In this document: one piece after another, positions 31,766 through 42,694 of the stretch
How the letters are laid out: every line of letters starts with the position of its first letter
Position numbering within the stretch: the first letter of the stretch is position 1
NCBI GenBank assembly: GCA_019096155.1
Contig: JAHCVI010000001.1
Span: 8,990,001 to 9,054,000 of the forward strand
Length of the DNA: 64,000 nt
Source of the DNA: Staphylotrichum longicolle
Lineage: Eukaryota; Ascomycota; Sordariomycetes; Sordariales; Chaetomiaceae
Direction of reading: 5' to 3'
Notes under the pieces: generated by a model
Told to the model about the DNA's origin: nothing
The model's input: the letters and a program-made list of their open reading frames with translations, nothing else
Databases searched by the model: none
Program-made: the position numbers and the translations under genes

Positions 31766-33038
31766 CTACTTCCCAGTAAGGCTGAGCCAGCTATTGGAGA
31801 TAACCTTGAACTGCTCAGCACCATCGAAGGAATTGAACACAAAGCCTTCCCGGACGCCTCCAAACCTGCTCCTCCCTTCCGCCTTTTTCAGCAGATCTTG
31901 CACGTTGCGAGCATAACCCTTGAGAGACGTGTAAGCCACGACGGGGACGTGCTTGATGCCGAGCTTGTCGCAGAGCTCCACGACCCGTCTCGGCTCGAGG
32001 TACGTGGCCGTGTCGATGTTCCAGACGCCAAACACGACGAACTCGTGCAGCCCGTCGGGGTAGTGCATCGTGTTGCCCTCGACGGTGGCGCCGACGAACT
32101 CGCCCTGCACGGCGACGTTGCGCAGCCCAAACCCGTGGATCTTGTCGAGGACGCCGGATTGCTTGGCCGTCTGCCAGTACAGGTTGTCGTCGCGGTCGAT
32201 CATGTCCTCCTGCCGGTTGCATACGCCGTACCGGTAGTGCTCGTCCTGCATGCTTGTCGGACAATCCGCGGGTAAGTCGGGGATATAGGTCGCCCACGGC
32301 GTGTCTTTGGCGAGTTTGTAGACGATCATGGTGACGCCGTCAAGCTTTTCGGTGATTTGCCAAATTTTTGTCTCGTTCGAGAAGACGGACTTATCCCTGT
32401 TTTGAATTCGAATCCACCCGGGCCAGTAGATGAAGCCCGGCGGCGGTCCGAGATTGGGGAGGGACTCGGCTGTCTCGGTGTACTCCCATTTCTCGACCTC
32501 CAGAAGACGTGCGAAGGACTTGGAGAGGAGCTCTTCGGTGGCCTCTTCGCAACCAATAGCGCGCACACGCGCTTTGTACGGGACGTTGATTTCGGGAAAA
32601 AAGACGAGGGGGTAAACGAGCCCCTGAGAGAGGTAGTGCTTTCCATGCCATTTCGACTTCACCCTAAATCCTTCCTTGCCTCTAAATCTGTCGACGTTTT
32701 TGGAATTGGAGGGGAAGAGCTCCCAGAAACGGCTGGCCGTAGGGATGAAGGAATCAATCTCAAAGTAGAGGACAAGGTCATCGACCTGTTGGGAACGCGT
32801 TAGCAAGGTCGAATTGCAGTGTAGATTTAACATGTTGGTCGTCCAAGAGCTGTACCTTGATTTGCGGGCGGGAATGTTTGGGATATAAGACTGTCCAACC
32901 ATCCACATGGATGGCATTAAACTCCCTTGCCCCGCTGGTTACTGGGAGCTTCTCGACTTTCCACACCTTGCGAACCGAGACCAAATTTCGTTTCACGGGA
33001 AGAACGGGTTGAGCCGGGGACGGAGCGTTGTCGGCCAT
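31766..33038 (-). CDS. RNA ligase, DRB0094/Rnl5-like, with N-terminal OB-type module
   Basis: A 400-residue ATP-dependent RNA ligase from two exons (33038-32856 and 32785-31766; 70-nt intron, GTACAG...CAACAG with GCTAAC branch). Residues about 15-85 match the N-terminal OB-like module of this family (RNLVSVRKVWKVEKLPV, VDGWTV, DLVLYFEIDSFIP). Nucleotidyltransferase motif I is EKLDG with candidate adenylated Lys about 208. Then follow the family-diagnostic YGVCNRQEDM and LYWQTAKQSG, motif III around VQGEFVGAT and FVVFGVWNID, motif IV REGFVF (Glu about 374) and motif V FKVISNSWL (Lys about 388). Characterised relatives from Deinococcus and Naegleria seal 3'-OH/5'-phosphate nicks. All key residues are present, so it should be active. 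No targeting signal is evident. Confidence 0.9.
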
Positions 33039-33780
33039 TTTTGTGGTGGTTTGGGCTCATGAACAGTATGAGGGAAGCAGCGCACCCAAGAAGCTCTGGT
33101 GTGCTGGGGAAATCCACTGCAAACAAGTTCAAAAAGACTCATCGGAAAATCGGAGGAGAGAAAACGGCGAAAATTGGTAAGGCCTGTGGTATGCGGTTGA
33201 CAATGCAGCGGTGTTTGAGCCCGCATGTTTCAGACGTGCATCTCAGGTCATCATTTCATAAACCTGCGCCAGAAAAGGATCTTTGACGATTTTGAATAGA
33301 AGCGAGTAGATTGGGAACAAAAAAGGGTGATTAAGTACCTAGGCTGACAACATAAGAGGTAGCAAGGAGGCTTCTAGTTGCCAACAGAGAACGGGAGAAA
33401 AAAGATATAGAATGTTCTGTCACTGCCGCAAGTTTAGGACGTGGTGGGACGAGCGCAGCAGGCGAAGCTGCGAGAAACCAACGATAGAACAGTGCTCTGC
33501 CTGGTCTAGTGGAAACTGAGCTTCCCAAATTTATCGATATGGGGCCTTTCGCCAGCGAAGCAAATCACCCTGTTTTGAACGCAGTCAGCGCACTGTTTGA
33601 AAGATGGGAGTTTTTTTTTTGTCGGGGATGTGAAGGGAAATATCTGCCTGGAAGGGGGGGTGAACCCGAGGCAGACGCGTCCCCCCTTGCTTCTCGGTCT
33701 TCGCCACCACTTCACTCTGTTCGTGGAACCAGAACGGACAAACCAACACAAAGACAATCAAAACCAACAACGAAATCAAC
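33039..33780. other. Intergenic spacer upstream of RNA ligase
   Basis: About 740 bp between the RNA ligase start and the DUF7726 gene's 3' end. It includes a T10-11 run near 33610. No gene was recognised; it may contain a 3' exon of the DUF7726 gene. Confidence 0.35.
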
Positions 33781-34698
33781 TCACCGCTCGCGGCCGTCAT
33801 GATCTCTCGATATTCCCTGGGAACCCCACTGCTTCTCCATGTCCAAGCGGTGCTTGCTCTTGGGTTTCCCTTCCTTGATGCGCATCTTCTCAAAGAAGAC
33901 GTACGCGCCGTAGAATATGGGGGACTTGGCGCCATTCAGGGCGCCTTTGGTCTCGCGGAACCTGGCGAGCTGCCCGCCCTGGAAGGGCCTACCGGGGCGG
34001 CTGGGGCCCTTGAGCTGCGCGTTGACGTCGCGGAGGAACTGGGCCTGCGTGACGCCGGGCTTCTTGAGGTGGGCGTTGATCTTTCTCCGGATCTCGTCGC
34101 ACGAGTCGAAGACGGGGACCGAGTCGGGATCCTCGCCCCGGAGCACAACGTCGCTGAGGTCCACGGCCGCGCTGGCAGCTGCCTTGCTTGAGCTGCCTGT
34201 GCTGGTCTTCTGCTTCTTGGCCGCAGGCAGCTTGACCCCGGCAATCTCACGCTTCTTGAAGTACTCCCACGCGGCAGGGTAAGCGGCAAACCCGGACCCG
34301 TTGTCTGGCCCGCTGGTGGTGAGGAATCCCGTCAGAGATTTGACGCTGACGCCAATCTCGTTCGCAAACGCCGTCTTGGTCACGGCGCCCGAGTCCAACA
34401 GGTTGTTGATCTTGCGGCGGACTTGGCCGCAGTTTTCGGTGATGGGCGCACCTTCCAGGTCAATGGAGTCGAGGTCAACCGATGGCACAGGCTCGTGCTG
34501 CTCGGTAGACTTGCGCTTCTTGCTTGCTGGCTTGGTGGAAGGAACCGCGATGGGGGCGTTCTCCTGGCCACTGGCCGCCTGGCCGGCCGCTGGATGATTG
34601 CCGGTTTGTGTCTGGCGAACTTGGGCGTTGATGGCACCGGGCAACACGCCCAATGCGGGACTACGGGACTGGGCTACTGTCAGTATTCTCGCCTTCAT
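33781..34698 (-). CDS. Protein with two tandem DUF7726-type domains
   Basis: A 305-residue frame from an ATG at 34698. Two homologous blocks are visible: NCGQVRRKINNLLDSG...VTKTAFANEIGVS at about 88-150 and SCDEIRRKINAHLKKPGVTQ at about 200-265. Each is followed by a hydrophobic/aromatic segment containing AAWEYFKKREI or GAYVFFEKMRIKEG. This duplicated helix-turn-helix-like arrangement is the fungal DUF7726 family, which has no established function. A basic KKRK lies near residue 60 and KKQK between the blocks, consistent with nuclear location. The frame ends in family-like KPKSKHRLDMEKQWG and then a short tail. A GTGAGT donor sits right at the end (RER), so a further small exon is possible. 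Confidence 0.65.
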   Translation of the reverse strand: MKARILTVAQSRSPALGVLPGAINAQVRQTQTGNHPAAGQAASGQENAPIAVPSTKPASKKRKSTEQHEPVPSVDLDSIDLEGAPITENCGQVRRKINNLLDSGAVTKTAFANEIGVSVKSLTGFLTTSGPDNGSGFAAYPAAWEYFKKREIAGVKLPAAKKQKTSTGSSSKAAASAAVDLSDVVLRGEDPDSVPVFDSCDEIRRKINAHLKKPGVTQAQFLRDVNAQLKGPSRPGRPFQGGQLARFRETKGALNGAKSPIFYGAYVFFEKMRIKEGKPKSKHRLDMEKQWGSQGISRDHDGRER

Positions 34699-35888
34699 GG
34701 TGACACAGCATCATGACTCCGGACCTCAGAAGCCATCATGAATCGTGATATGGTGAAATAGTTGTAGTTCCAGTTGTGAGATGAGTGCGGAAGGGATATG
34801 TGATCTTAAATTTGCTACAGCTGTTTGGATATGGTGACGTCAAGCTGATCCCAGTTCTGAGCACCGTCGTCACAGGATATGCTCACTCTCTCCTTTCAAG
34901 AACCTGGGGAAGCGGACTGTGTCTTGAAGTGAGTTGGGGCGCAAGTCCACAAACAATCCCGACGCGCGTGGACGCGTTCTGGCTTACAGGGGGGCTCCCT
35001 GCTGTGGCGCCGACTCTTTGGGTTCATCATCTCAGCTACCGGGGCTGGATCTTGCTGAAAAACAACCACAAAGTTGTTGATCACCTCTTCGTGTCTGATG
35101 CCAGTGACATCATCATACACTACACATACAGCTCAACACGGAGTGAGAAACGAGGAGTTTCATCGCTTGATGCACGCACAAGCTCCGCAAGCACATGGCC
35201 TTCCGCGCAACATGCAGAAAGCGGCATCTGCGGGCCGCTGCCAAGGAGCCATGCAAGGGTTTTTCTGCCCCTGTCGACATCGTGCTTACTCTGGAGGATT
35301 GAGGATGGATCATGGAGAAAGTAAAAGCTGCAAATTTGGAGACTGCCGCAGGGGTGAGGACATCAGGAAACCGCGTCATCCGTCCGCGATATGTTTTTTT
35401 ATTCTTTTTGCAAGAATAAGAAAACAAGAGCTTTTCATCTTTCCTGTACCGTTCGCCTCAATGTGACGGGCAGTTCAAGCAAACACACTTGCTGTTCTGG
35501 AAGCCAGGGAGTAAAATCGCCAAGGACGTGCCGTTTGGGGCCGCAGCAGAAATATCAGCGCTTGCCGTCAAGCGACCCTGACATCCCACGCGGTGTTCTT
35601 CAACTGGCTGTCTGGAACCCACCAAGACCCATCCGGCTAGACGGCGAGACTGACCCCCATGCCGACGTTGCAGTGGGCTGTCTCTCTGGCAGCATTGTCC
35701 TAATAGGGAAATCATGTTATCGTAAGATTTGCGCATGGAGCCAAGGATGGGATTTGTGGTAGAGTTGAAAGAAAATGATAAAAGGAGCAAGATTTCCGTT
35801 TGTGGCGGGAGTGGTCGTTGATACTTCTTCCATCGCAACGAAGACAGTCCAGCCGGTTGAAGCCTGACTTGGAGTGAGTCCTGTGACA
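34699..35888. other. Divergent region DUF7726 gene / tyrosinase
   Basis: A 1.2-kb spacer between divergent genes that should hold the tyrosinase promoter. A 179-codon plus-strand frame at 34785 starts with a non-ATG codon and has no recognisable domain. No other feature was seen. Confidence 0.35.
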
Positions 35889-37108
35889 ATGCAGTTTCTC
35901 AAGGGTATCCGATCAAGTTGGGTGCTTGCCACCCTGCTCTACACAAGCATCCTCACCAGCGCACATCCCCAGCATGGCCAGAAGCCGATCGTGAGGAAGG
36001 AGTGGTAAGAACAACCCCTTACACCCCGAGCTAGGTACATTACCTACCTAATTACACCACGCACTCAACACTCACGCACCCGCCCAGGCGTACCCTCTCC
36101 AAGCACGACAAGGCCTCCTACATCAAGGCGGTGAAATGCATCCTCGCCAAGCCGGCCCTCACCCCGGCCTTTAACAACACGGGTGTCATCTCGCGCTACG
36201 ACGACCTGGTCTACACCCACATCCAGCAGACCTTCGACATCCACTACACCGGCCACTTCCTGGCCTGGCACCGGTACTACGTCGCCACCTACGAGCGCAT
36301 GCTGCGCGACGAGTGCGGCTACAAGGGCGCCCAGCCCTACTGGGACTGGACCCTGGACACGCCCGCCGACAAGTGGGCCTCGTCCCCGGTCTTCGACCCC
36401 GTCACGGGCTTCGGCGGGAACGGCGCCTTCGTCGCGGGCGACCCGAGCAACCCGTTCGAGGTCCCCGGCCGCACCGGCGGCGGCTGCGTGCAGGACGGGC
36501 CGTTCGCGGGCATCGCCGACTTTGTGCACCTGGGCCCGATGAACTCGGTGACGTACAACCCGCAGTGCCTGAAGCGGGATTTCAGCCCGTATTTTGCCGG
36601 GCGGTACCTGGCCAAGAACCAGACGCAGCTGACGCTGGCGGCGCCGGACTTTGGGTGGTTCGATAAGATTGTCGAGGGCGGCCCCAGCTTTGAGGCGTCT
36701 GGCATTCACGGCGGTGGCCACTACGGCGTTGGCGGCACCTATGGTTCGTGGTTTCTTTTACCGAAAACTGGTTGGGGGGTGGTTAACTGACATGACACAG
36801 GACAAATCGGTGATCTCTACGTCTCCCCGGCCGATCCCATCTTCTACCTCCACCACGCCAACCTCGACCGGGTCTGGTGGTCGTGGCAGAAGCTGAACCT
36901 GAAGACGCGGTTGACCGACATTTCTGGCCCGATTATCCTGATGGACTATGACAATCTCAAGGGCGGCAATGTGACGCTGGAATTTCCCCTCTCGCTCGGC
37001 GTCAGCGCCGCGAATGTGACCGTTGGAGATGTCATGAACATCGCTGGTTGCGGCAAGAACGGTGCGCTGTGCTACGAGTATGACAAGGTCTACAAGCTAC
37101 AGGCCTAA
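35889..37108 (+). CDS. Secreted short tyrosinase (type-3 copper polyphenol oxidase)
   Basis: A 359-residue protein from three exons (35889-36004, 36088-36743, 36801-37108). Residues 1-25 form a signal peptide (WVLATLLYTSILTSA). CuA ligands are probably His83 (VYTHI), His91 (DIHYTG) and His100 (LAWHRYYV). CuB ligands are probably His246 and His250 (GIHGGGHYGVGG) and His275 (FYLHHANLDRVWW). At about 360 residues it lacks the long C-terminal lid domain of classical fungal tyrosinases, so it belongs with the short secreted type that oxidises phenols to quinones outside the cell. There is no Cys two residues before His83, so no Cys-His thioether is expected there. Two N-glycosylation sequons are visible (NNT, NQT). 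A secreted oxidoreductase and a Zn(II)2Cys6 factor follow on the same strand. Confidence 0.92.
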
Positions 37109-37997
37109 GCGGGGATATACTCTAAGGGGTAGCTGGTCTGATCTGACATAGAAAGATGCCGCTGGTGTTGATACATAGTTCTGAATATCTGGTGGACGCT
37201 CATCATTGCTTCATGTGCTACTGGTGCTCGTACAGGTGGAAGACCTACATACGATATGGGCCTACATCCCGGATGGAGCATGGCCATAGGTAATCTTGAT
37301 TGAGCTTCTGATCCACAAACAAGCCTGATCTTGTCCTCCATAACACGAGTTCAGTGCAACACTGGGTAATTTTAGCACTTGAAACATACTAAATTGAAAT
37401 CAGTAGTTTCGAAGAGTGCACCGTGTACCTTCTTCCGGCCTTTCCCCACATAAAGTCTGTCATTATCTCGAGGACGGGAGGGCAGCGGGGTGCAGAGTTC
37501 TCAGTGACTTACAATGTTCAATTTATTCGGTGCCTATGTTTAACAGCTTCAAGCCATTCATAATTGCTTTCATTTCTGTATTGGTCTAGATGCGTCCAAC
37601 AATAGGGCTAAAGTTTAACCATACTTTTAGTTGTGGTAGCAATGTAGCACTGTTACACATCTCGAGTCAGAGTAGCCACGACTCTGACTCCGATACTTTA
37701 GTTGCGGGGTGTAAGCTCGAAGCCATCGGACAAGGATATAAAGGATGATCCCTTGCAATCCTCGAACTAGGGGTCCTGGGCCTTCGCTACCCCCGCTGCC
37801 GTACATGCATGGAATGGGTGTCATACAGCCGGACCATTGGCGAACCAAGGATGACGATGCGCCTCCCACTTTAGTTGATTGAGCGGGGTTCGGGAGATGC
37901 TCAGGGGCAGAAGGGATTTAATATGTTCTCCCCAAACTCCCATCTCACCCTTCCCACTTGCCAAGCATCACCTTTGCGTTGCAAGAAGTCGGACAAC
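37109..37997. promoter_or_regulatory. Promoter region of the GMC oxidoreductase gene
   Basis: A 890-bp AT-richer spacer. A TATAAA at 37737-37742 lies about 255 bp before the GMC start codon and could be its TATA box. No gene was seen. Confidence 0.3.
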
Positions 37998-40179
37998 ATG
38001 AGGTTTACCAGCTGGCTTGCAGGCTTGATTGCGTTTTCGCCCCTGATCGGTGCCACTTCTCACACGACTCGCAATGTCAAGCGCCAGGCTTCGCAACTTC
38101 TTGATAGCTACGACTTTGTTATTGCCGGCGGCGGCACCAGTGGCTTGACCGTCGCAGATCGGCTCACCGAGGCCTTCCCTGACAGTCTGTGGAGCCCCGA
38201 TTGCCCTTGTTTTGCTGCCAATGGAGCAGTTTGCTAATGAATTCCTGTTCCTTGTTTGACAGAAACCGTCCTTGTAATCGAATATGGCGAACTCGAGTAC
38301 GCCCCAGGAGTGTTCGACCCTCCCAAGATTGTCTGGGGGTCGAGTGGAGGCTCAGCGAGCGGCTGGCAGCTGAGTTCAACCCCAAGCCCTGAGCTGAGCA
38401 ACACCACGGCATTTGTCATGGTTGGCAAGGTTGTCGGTGGAAGTAGTGCCATCAATGGCATGTTCTTCGATCGAGGCTCTCGTTTTGATTATGACACCTG
38501 GGACCGGCTCCAAGGGAATCAGCCAGGCTCCCGCAAGAAAGACATCGACTGGAGTTGGAATGGAATCTACCCCTTTTTCAAGAAGAGCGCCACTTTCACA
38601 CCACCCCCGAAAGCAGTTGTCAGCAAGTACAACTATACCTGGGATATGGCTGCCTTTGGGAACACCACCCCCATCCACGCTAGTCTCCCGCCTTTTTTAT
38701 GGGGAGACCACTATGTTTCCCGCGATGCCTGGAAGGAGATGGGCATCTGGGTATCCCGGGAGTGTGCTGACGGAAATAAGGAAGGTCTCTGTTGGACTCC
38801 GATTTCCGAGCACCCCATTACAGCCCGGCGCTCCTATTCAGGGCTTGCGCATTACGCGGAGGTGGCACCAAAGCGCCCCAACTACCACCTCCTCGTGAAG
38901 CACCAGGTTGCTCGCGTTGTATATCCGAAACGAAACACGAAATCAGGGCCGCCAACGGTGGAAGTACGTCCCCTCGACGGCAGCCCATCGTTCAACGTTT
39001 CAGCCAAGAATGAGGTCATTCTATCATCCGGTGTGTTTGGAACGCCGGCCATCTTGCAGCGAAGCGGTATTGGACCGGCTTCTTTCTTGAAAAGCGCAAA
39101 TATCCCCGTGGCCCTTGACCTACCAGGCGTTGGTTCAAACCTGCATGACCACTCGGGCCCTCGGCTCTCCTGGAACTGTAAGTGCCATCCGTTTCCTGTC
39201 GGCTGTAGACGACGAAGTTAGCTGAACGACCCAGACACAAAACCCCTCCCCTTCTACCCACTTCCCTCGGAAATGCTCAACGAGACGTTCGCCGCCGAAG
39301 CCACAGCCGCCTTCAACAAGACCCCTGCTCAGGGCCCCTACACCCTCGCCATGTCCAACAGCGCAATCTGGGTGCCCCTCCCCAACATCTCCATCACCTA
39401 CACCACCATCACCGACGCGATCCGCCTCCTCGCCAACGCTTCCTCCCCGTCCGCACTCCACCTGCCCCCCGCCTACGACGGTGACGAGTCCCTCATCGCA
39501 GGCTACCGCGCCCAGCTCCTTGCGCTCGCCGACCTCTACGCCAACCCGCGCTCCCCGAGCCTCGAGAGCGCCTTCGCGACGGGCAACTCGGTCGCCGCGG
39601 TGCTCCTCCACCCGCTCAGCCGCGGCACCGCGCGCCTCAACCTCACGCACCCGTTCGAGCCCCCCGTCCTCGACTACCGCTCGGCGTCCAACCCCATCGA
39701 CATGGCGGTCCACCTCGCGCACACGCGCTACCTGCGGCGCATGATGCACACCGACACCCTGAAGGGGCTCGGGGCCTTCGAGGACGGGCCCGGGGAGGCG
39801 CTGCAGACGGACGAGGAGCTGGTGGCCTGGATCCGGCAGAACACGGTGCAGTCGTACATGCACCCGTGCTGTACCGCGGCGATGCTGCCGCGGGACAAGG
39901 GGGGCGTGGTGGGGCCGGACCTGAGGGTGCATGGCGCCAAGGGGTTGAGGGTGGTGGATATGAGTGTGTTGCCGGTGTTGCCGGCGGCGCATCTGAGCTG
40001 GACGGCGTATGCTGTTGGGGAGAAGGTGAGTTTGAAAAGTTGTGGACGAGGGTGGTGTTCTCCTAAGGGAGGGAGGAACCCGGGCAAGTTGGTGATGTGA
40101 AACAGTGCTAACGTGGCTTCCTGTACAGGCTGCGGATATTATCATTCGGCAGTGGTCAAAGGGAAAGGATAGCGATTGA
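37998..40179 (+). CDS. Secreted GMC oxidoreductase (AA3-type flavoenzyme)
   Basis: A 647-residue protein from four exons (37998-38184, 38263-39177, 39235-40025, 40129-40179). It has a signal peptide (LAGLIAFSPLIGAT) and the FAD-binding motif VIAGGGTSGLTVADR at about 41-55, with the loop GGGTSG at 44-49. GMC signature regions are GKVVGGSSAINGMFFDRGS and SSGVFGTPAILQRSGIGP. The active-site pair is probably His577 (YMHPCCTAAM) and His620 (PAAHLSWTAYA). The usual HPxGTxxM loop reads HPCCTAAM here, with Gly replaced by Cys. The family oxidises sugars, alcohols or aryl alcohols, passing electrons to O2 or quinones. Substrate cannot be told from sequence alone. It lies between the tyrosinase and a regulator on the same strand. 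Confidence 0.9.
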
Positions 40180-40638
40180 CAGAGAACTGGAAGGGGGTAC
40201 TGAGAAGGAAAGTTGATAAAATGATGACTGCCCAGCAATGAACAGGGTTAGGGTTTGTTGGCAAAGGGGATGAGATTCAATTCCTGGGCTGGTGAGTCTG
40301 TTGGCGGTTTGGTTGAGAAGATGTGTTGCTTGACTTTGAAAATTAACAGCTCTAGAGCTTCCAAATAAAGGGCAGAATCTGTTTTGTACACTGTCCTTCG
40401 TTCCTTCCTTCGTCCCTGGATGAGGTGCTCAAGTGTGGTTCGCAAAAGTCCACACAGTGCGATGATGCCCAATCCTGGTGTCGGATTTCACAAATTCTCC
40501 GAGAGCCACGAACGCTTCGTCTGACAACCTAAACTCATTGTTTCCTTTGTAACTCGAAACATCACACCATCACATTTCGTGTCATCGAGACTCAGGCGTA
40601 ACCGTAGCAACGGAACTTGTCAGTGCGACCAATTCACA
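40180..40638. other. Spacer GMC oxidoreductase / Zn2Cys6 factor
   Basis: A 460-bp spacer between co-directional genes; no further feature was seen. Confidence 0.35.
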
Positions 40639-42008
40639 ATGCTCCGTCGAAGTCACAAAAAGTCACGGGCTGGTTGCCTGGAGTGCAAGCGTCGCCATGT
40701 CAAGGTCCGTCTGCTCCATCCCTTGAGTCCCCTTTCATTGTCTTCGAGATGCTTGAGTTTCAGGGCTTCGACGATGCTAACAGTGCGGATGTCGCCCGGT
40801 CAGTGTGATGAGCAACGACCGAAATGCATAATTTGCACACTTTCAGAAAGAGACTGCAGTTACCCGCCTGGTCCCTCTGGCGAGCCGGCCCCATCACCGG
40901 CAGTCGTATCATCAGGGGCTGACCCATCCATAACGCTCGGTTCCCCCATCACAGCTAGCCATGCACAGAACGCAAGTCCTGTTGCTGGTGTCCCGCTCCC
41001 TGACATAGCATCAAGAGGGCCGCAACCACCACAAGATCCGAGCCAAATGTCCCCCGAGGTCAACTTGGGTCACATGGAACTGCTCATTCGCTTCAAGTTC
41101 GAAGAGCAGGCCCCGGAGCTCAATGTTGAAATGCACGACTTCGCTTCCAAACTCTTGTTCAAGTGCGCACTGCAGGCTCCCTACCTGATGCACCAGATTC
41201 TCGCCGTCTCGGCCCGTCGCCTGGCCGTCCTCGAGCCCGAAAAGGCAGATTACTTTCTCCAGACCGCCATGCACTTGCAGACCAAAGCCGTCTCCATATA
41301 CAACGAGAGCGCCGCCAAGGCACAGATTGATCAAAGCAACTGCTCCGCCCTACTACTCTTCTGTTCTCTGCTTGGCCGCCACCTGCTCGCCGACCTTCTG
41401 GCGAGGCGAGACGTCGATTTTGGCAACTTCTTGGGCCGGTTTCTGGAATTCCTCTCCATATCTCGCGGCTTGATGGCTATGTCTGTCTCTGCCTGGGACT
41501 TGCTCCTTCAATCCGATATCAAACACCTGGTTCTCTGGGCCCTCGAGATTTCTCAGTCAGCCCCTCAAGGTCATCACTGCGACGGATTGCAACGTTTGGT
41601 GGCCGAATCGAAGGACCTGGATGCCTCTTCTAAGGAAGCCTGCATGACCGCCATTGCGTGTCTTCAGGTCGGCTTTGACAGTCTTCTCGGAGGCGACACG
41701 CGAAACCAAAAATTCCTGATGGTGTTTATGTGGTAAGTCAGCGGGATAAATCATATGATGGCATTTTCTGACTGGTCTGTAGGGCCCCTGCCGTGCCACA
41801 GGAGTTTACCGAGTTGCTTTCCCAACGGCGTCCGGAGGCGATTGCTATCATGGGCCACTGGGCGTTGCTCCTCCATTACAGCAGGGACTTGTGGCACGTT
41901 GCCGACTCGGGCTCGTATTTGCTGAGGAGCATCTCCCAGTACCTCGGACAGGAGTGGGAACAATGGCTGTTATGGCCCCTTTCTGTCCTCGCCGCCAGTG
42001 CTCCTTAA
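40639..42008 (+). CDS. Zn(II)2Cys6 transcription factor
   Basis: A 406-residue fungal regulator from three exons (40639-40704, 40804-41732, 41783-42008). The binuclear zinc cluster, CX2CX6CX6CX2CX6C, spans residues 13-40 and is assembled by splicing a 99-nt intron between Lys22 and Cys23. It is preceded by basic SHKKSRAG. A Pro/Ser-rich linker follows, then a helical fungal-factor middle region (MELLIRFKFEEQAPELN, LLFKCALQAPYLMHQILAVSARRLA). The end, LGQEWEQWLLWPLSVLA, resembles the WxxW/P ends of this sterol-regulator-like subfamily. The start is chosen at the Met directly before the cluster. Its position downstream of the tyrosinase and GMC genes makes it a candidate pathway-specific regulator. 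Confidence 0.88.
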
Positions 42009-42403
42009 ACAGTTTTCGAAACAAGACTTTGCACCAATCATGCGACCGCCCCAAGGCATCACCAACAGTCAATGGTCGCAAACTCCCACGTCTAAACATC
42101 CACTGAACGGACTTGACGAACGATAACTATCCGAGGTTCATGAGGCACAAAGCAGAGTGATGCTAGGTTCCGACCGGCTGAGCTCTGTGTCTACATACAC
42201 TCAGGGACCCAGGCAGTGGAGCACTCACAATGTCGACTCGTTCAAAGCGTGACTCTCAAGATCATTCAAAGCCAACAAACTGGCCGACCGCCGCCGGTTA
42301 AATCCAGAAAGCGAGAAAGCTCATCCCCTAACCGATTGCCACCCCGCATCATCCATGCGCACCACATTCATCCAACCGCCGACTTCTCTTCCTCCCTTAA
42401 TTA
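42009..42403. other. Convergent spacer
   Basis: About 395 bp between the transcription-factor gene and the small spliced gene; no feature was seen. Confidence 0.3.
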
Positions 42404-42694
42404 TCACTTCTTGCTCGAAGCCGCCCCCACAGCGCTCCAGGCAGACGCGTATGACGGCTCATTCACAAATCTGTCGAGTCCTGTACGGCTGCTGAGACTC
42501 GCGAACGAACCCGCCGTGTAGCTCGATTTGGTCGTTTGCCCGTTGGAGCTGCCTTTGTACTCCGACTTTGCATAACCGTTGGCCGTGGAATTGGAGCTGC
42601 TTCCGTTGGCTAAGCAGTCCATGTTAGAATCTCTGCATAGTTGCGGGAGGGGGGACAGCTGACTGGGAGTATAGGAGGAAGTCGAGTTGGACAT
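42404..42694 (-). CDS. Small Ser/Asn/Ala-rich protein, spliced, unknown
   Basis: A candidate two-exon gene. Exon 1 is 42694-42664, the intron is 42663-42610 (54 nt, GTCAGC donor, TTCTAAC branch, TGCTTAG acceptor) and exon 2 is 42609-42404. The product is 78 residues. The intron length is a multiple of three and has no stop, so the unspliced frame is also open (96 residues). The protein is Ser/Asn/Gly-rich at first (TNGSSSNSTANGYAKSEYKG) and ends in an Ala-rich helix-like segment (EPSYASAWSAVGAASSKK). It has no signal peptide or Cys. No family is recognised; the well-formed intron is the main support. Confidence 0.5.
   Translation of the reverse strand: MSNSTSSYTPSQLSPLPQLCRDSNMDCLANGSSSNSTANGYAKSEYKGSSNGQTTKSSYTAGSFASLSSRTGLDRFVNEPSYASAWSAVGAASSKK

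Noticed and set aside
34785..35324. 179-codon plus-strand frame before the tyrosinase
   Set aside because: The frame starts with a non-ATG codon and has no signal, domain or intron structure.
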